In this document: positions 5,725 through 5,964 of the stretch, in pieces | Layout: each line of letters opens with the position of its first letter | How positions within the stretch are numbered: position 1 is the first letter of the stretch | Assembly: GCA_027491845.1 (NCBI GenBank) | Contig: JAOZGF010000046.1 | Span: 1-5,964 of the forward strand | Direction of reading: 5' to 3' | Origin: Thermoproteota archaeon | Lineage (GTDB): Archaea; Korarchaeota; JAOZGF01 | Length of the DNA stretch: 5,964 nt | The notes under the pieces: generated by a model | Seen by the model: the letters and a program-made list of their open reading frames with translations, nothing else | Databases searched by the model: none | What the model was told of the DNA's origin: nothing | Translations under genes and position numbers: made by a program

Positions 5725-5731
5725 GGTGAAC

Positions 5732-5738
5732 TCACCTT
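5732..5738 (-). promoter_or_regulatory. Shine-Dalgarno site deciding the DHH gene start
   Basis: AAGGTGA on the minus strand, seven bases ahead of the ATG at 5724. It argues against the two longer in-frame starts. Confidence 0.7.
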
Positions 5739-5783
5739 CCAAATTAAAGTAAACGCCCATGAAAGTTAAGGGCCTCCATAACC

Positions 5784-5791
5784 TTAATAAA
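5784..5791 (-). promoter_or_regulatory. TATA-like box of the DHH gene
   Basis: TTTATTAA on the minus strand predicts transcription from about 5762, a leader of about 38 bases before the ATG at 5724. It lies downstream of the GTG at 5802, which further weakens that start. An alternative, TTTAATAT, is at 5807-5814. Confidence 0.45.
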
Positions 5792-5863
5792 CTTGACCTC
5801 ACTTAACATATTAAACGTATGTGAAAACGGAATAATCATCTACATATTTTCGACAAGTCATTG

Positions 5864-5870
5864 GTTTAAG
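5864..5870 (+). promoter_or_regulatory. TATA-like box close to the helicase start
   Basis: GTTTAAG is centred about 21 bases before the GTG at 5888, so the message would be leaderless or nearly so. ACATATTTT at 5843-5851 is an alternative with a leader of about 17 bases. Confidence 0.35.
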
Positions 5871-5887
5871 TTGGTTAAGGGTTGCCT

Positions 5888-5964
5888 GTGAAAGAAGTTG
5901 AAGAGGAAAGCAGGATAAACAAGGAAATTCTAGAGTTCTTCCCCTACCCTTCCTTCAGACGCAA
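5888..5964 (+). CDS. Start of a Rad3/XPD/DinG-like DNA helicase (cut by window edge)
   Basis: Only 25 codons are visible. After a charged start (MKEVEEESRINKEILE) comes FFPYPSFRR, which matches the 'FPY..FR.gQ' Q-motif-like opening of archaeal Rad3/XPD and DinG-type superfamily 2 helicases, where a Gln follows shortly and the Walker A loop comes about 20-25 residues later. These enzymes unwind DNA 5' to 3' in repair and usually carry an FeS cluster, none of which is inside the window. GTG at 5888 is preferred; TTG at 5882 in the same frame would add two residues. GGGTTG a few bases upstream is a weak ribosome site. The gene is divergent from the DHH gene. The call rests on one short motif. 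Confidence 0.55.
   Translation, partial: MKEVEEESRINKEILEFFPYPSFRR

Noticed and set aside
5725..5802. 26-residue N-terminal extension of the DHH protein from GTG
   Set aside because: A good Shine-Dalgarno site sits at the inner ATG, the TATA-like box lies inside the extension, and the extension is unlike the family.

Overview
The window looks archaeal. It encodes a DHH-family nuclease with a C-terminal PCNA-binding-like peptide, an F420:NADP oxidoreductase (NpdG/Fno), a radical SAM protein of an archaeal type, and the start of a Rad3/XPD-like helicase. Promoter candidates are TTTATAAA or TTTTAAAA boxes roughly 20-35 bp ahead of genes, and some genes carry strong GGAGGTGA-type ribosome sites. 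I cannot place the lineage more precisely. TGA ends several intact genes here (npdG, the radical SAM gene, the DHH gene), so it is a normal stop in this genome. No tRNA, rRNA, CRISPR array or insertion sequence was seen, and no gene-free stretch exceeds 300 bases.

Layout. From the left edge to 832 (+) lies an endonuclease V gene whose N-terminal part resembles the end of an alkyltransferase (AGT/ATL) DNA-binding domain. It is interrupted by one in-frame TGA exactly where the conserved Gly of the VFVDG motif belongs. Convergent to it, 877-1719 (-) encodes a histone-deacetylase-fold protein, preceded by a TATA-like box and a 19-bp near-perfect palindrome. Upstream of that, 1800-2459 (-) encodes a Yip1-like membrane protein. 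It diverges from npdG (2585-3310, +), with a symmetric TATA box between them. A 59-residue protein of unknown function follows at 3375-3554 (-), with a perfect Shine-Dalgarno site. It diverges from a radical SAM gene (3743-4471, +) across a 188-bp intergenic region rich in promoter-like repeats. A DHH phosphoesterase (4483-5724, -) converges on the radical SAM gene and diverges from the partial helicase gene at the right edge (5888-5964, +).

How the genes relate. This is not one operon: strand changes are frequent and most genes seem to have their own promoter. A loose theme is DNA repair and replication (alkyltransferase-like/EndoV, DHH nuclease with PIP-like tail, Rad3/XPD-like helicase). 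The other genes cover F420/NADP redox exchange, deacetylation, a membrane protein and an uncharacterised radical SAM enzyme. The points most worth checking are the fused, TGA-interrupted EndoV gene, the deacetylase lacking its usual catalytic Tyr together with its palindromic promoter, and the PIP-box-like tail plus altered motif on the DHH protein.
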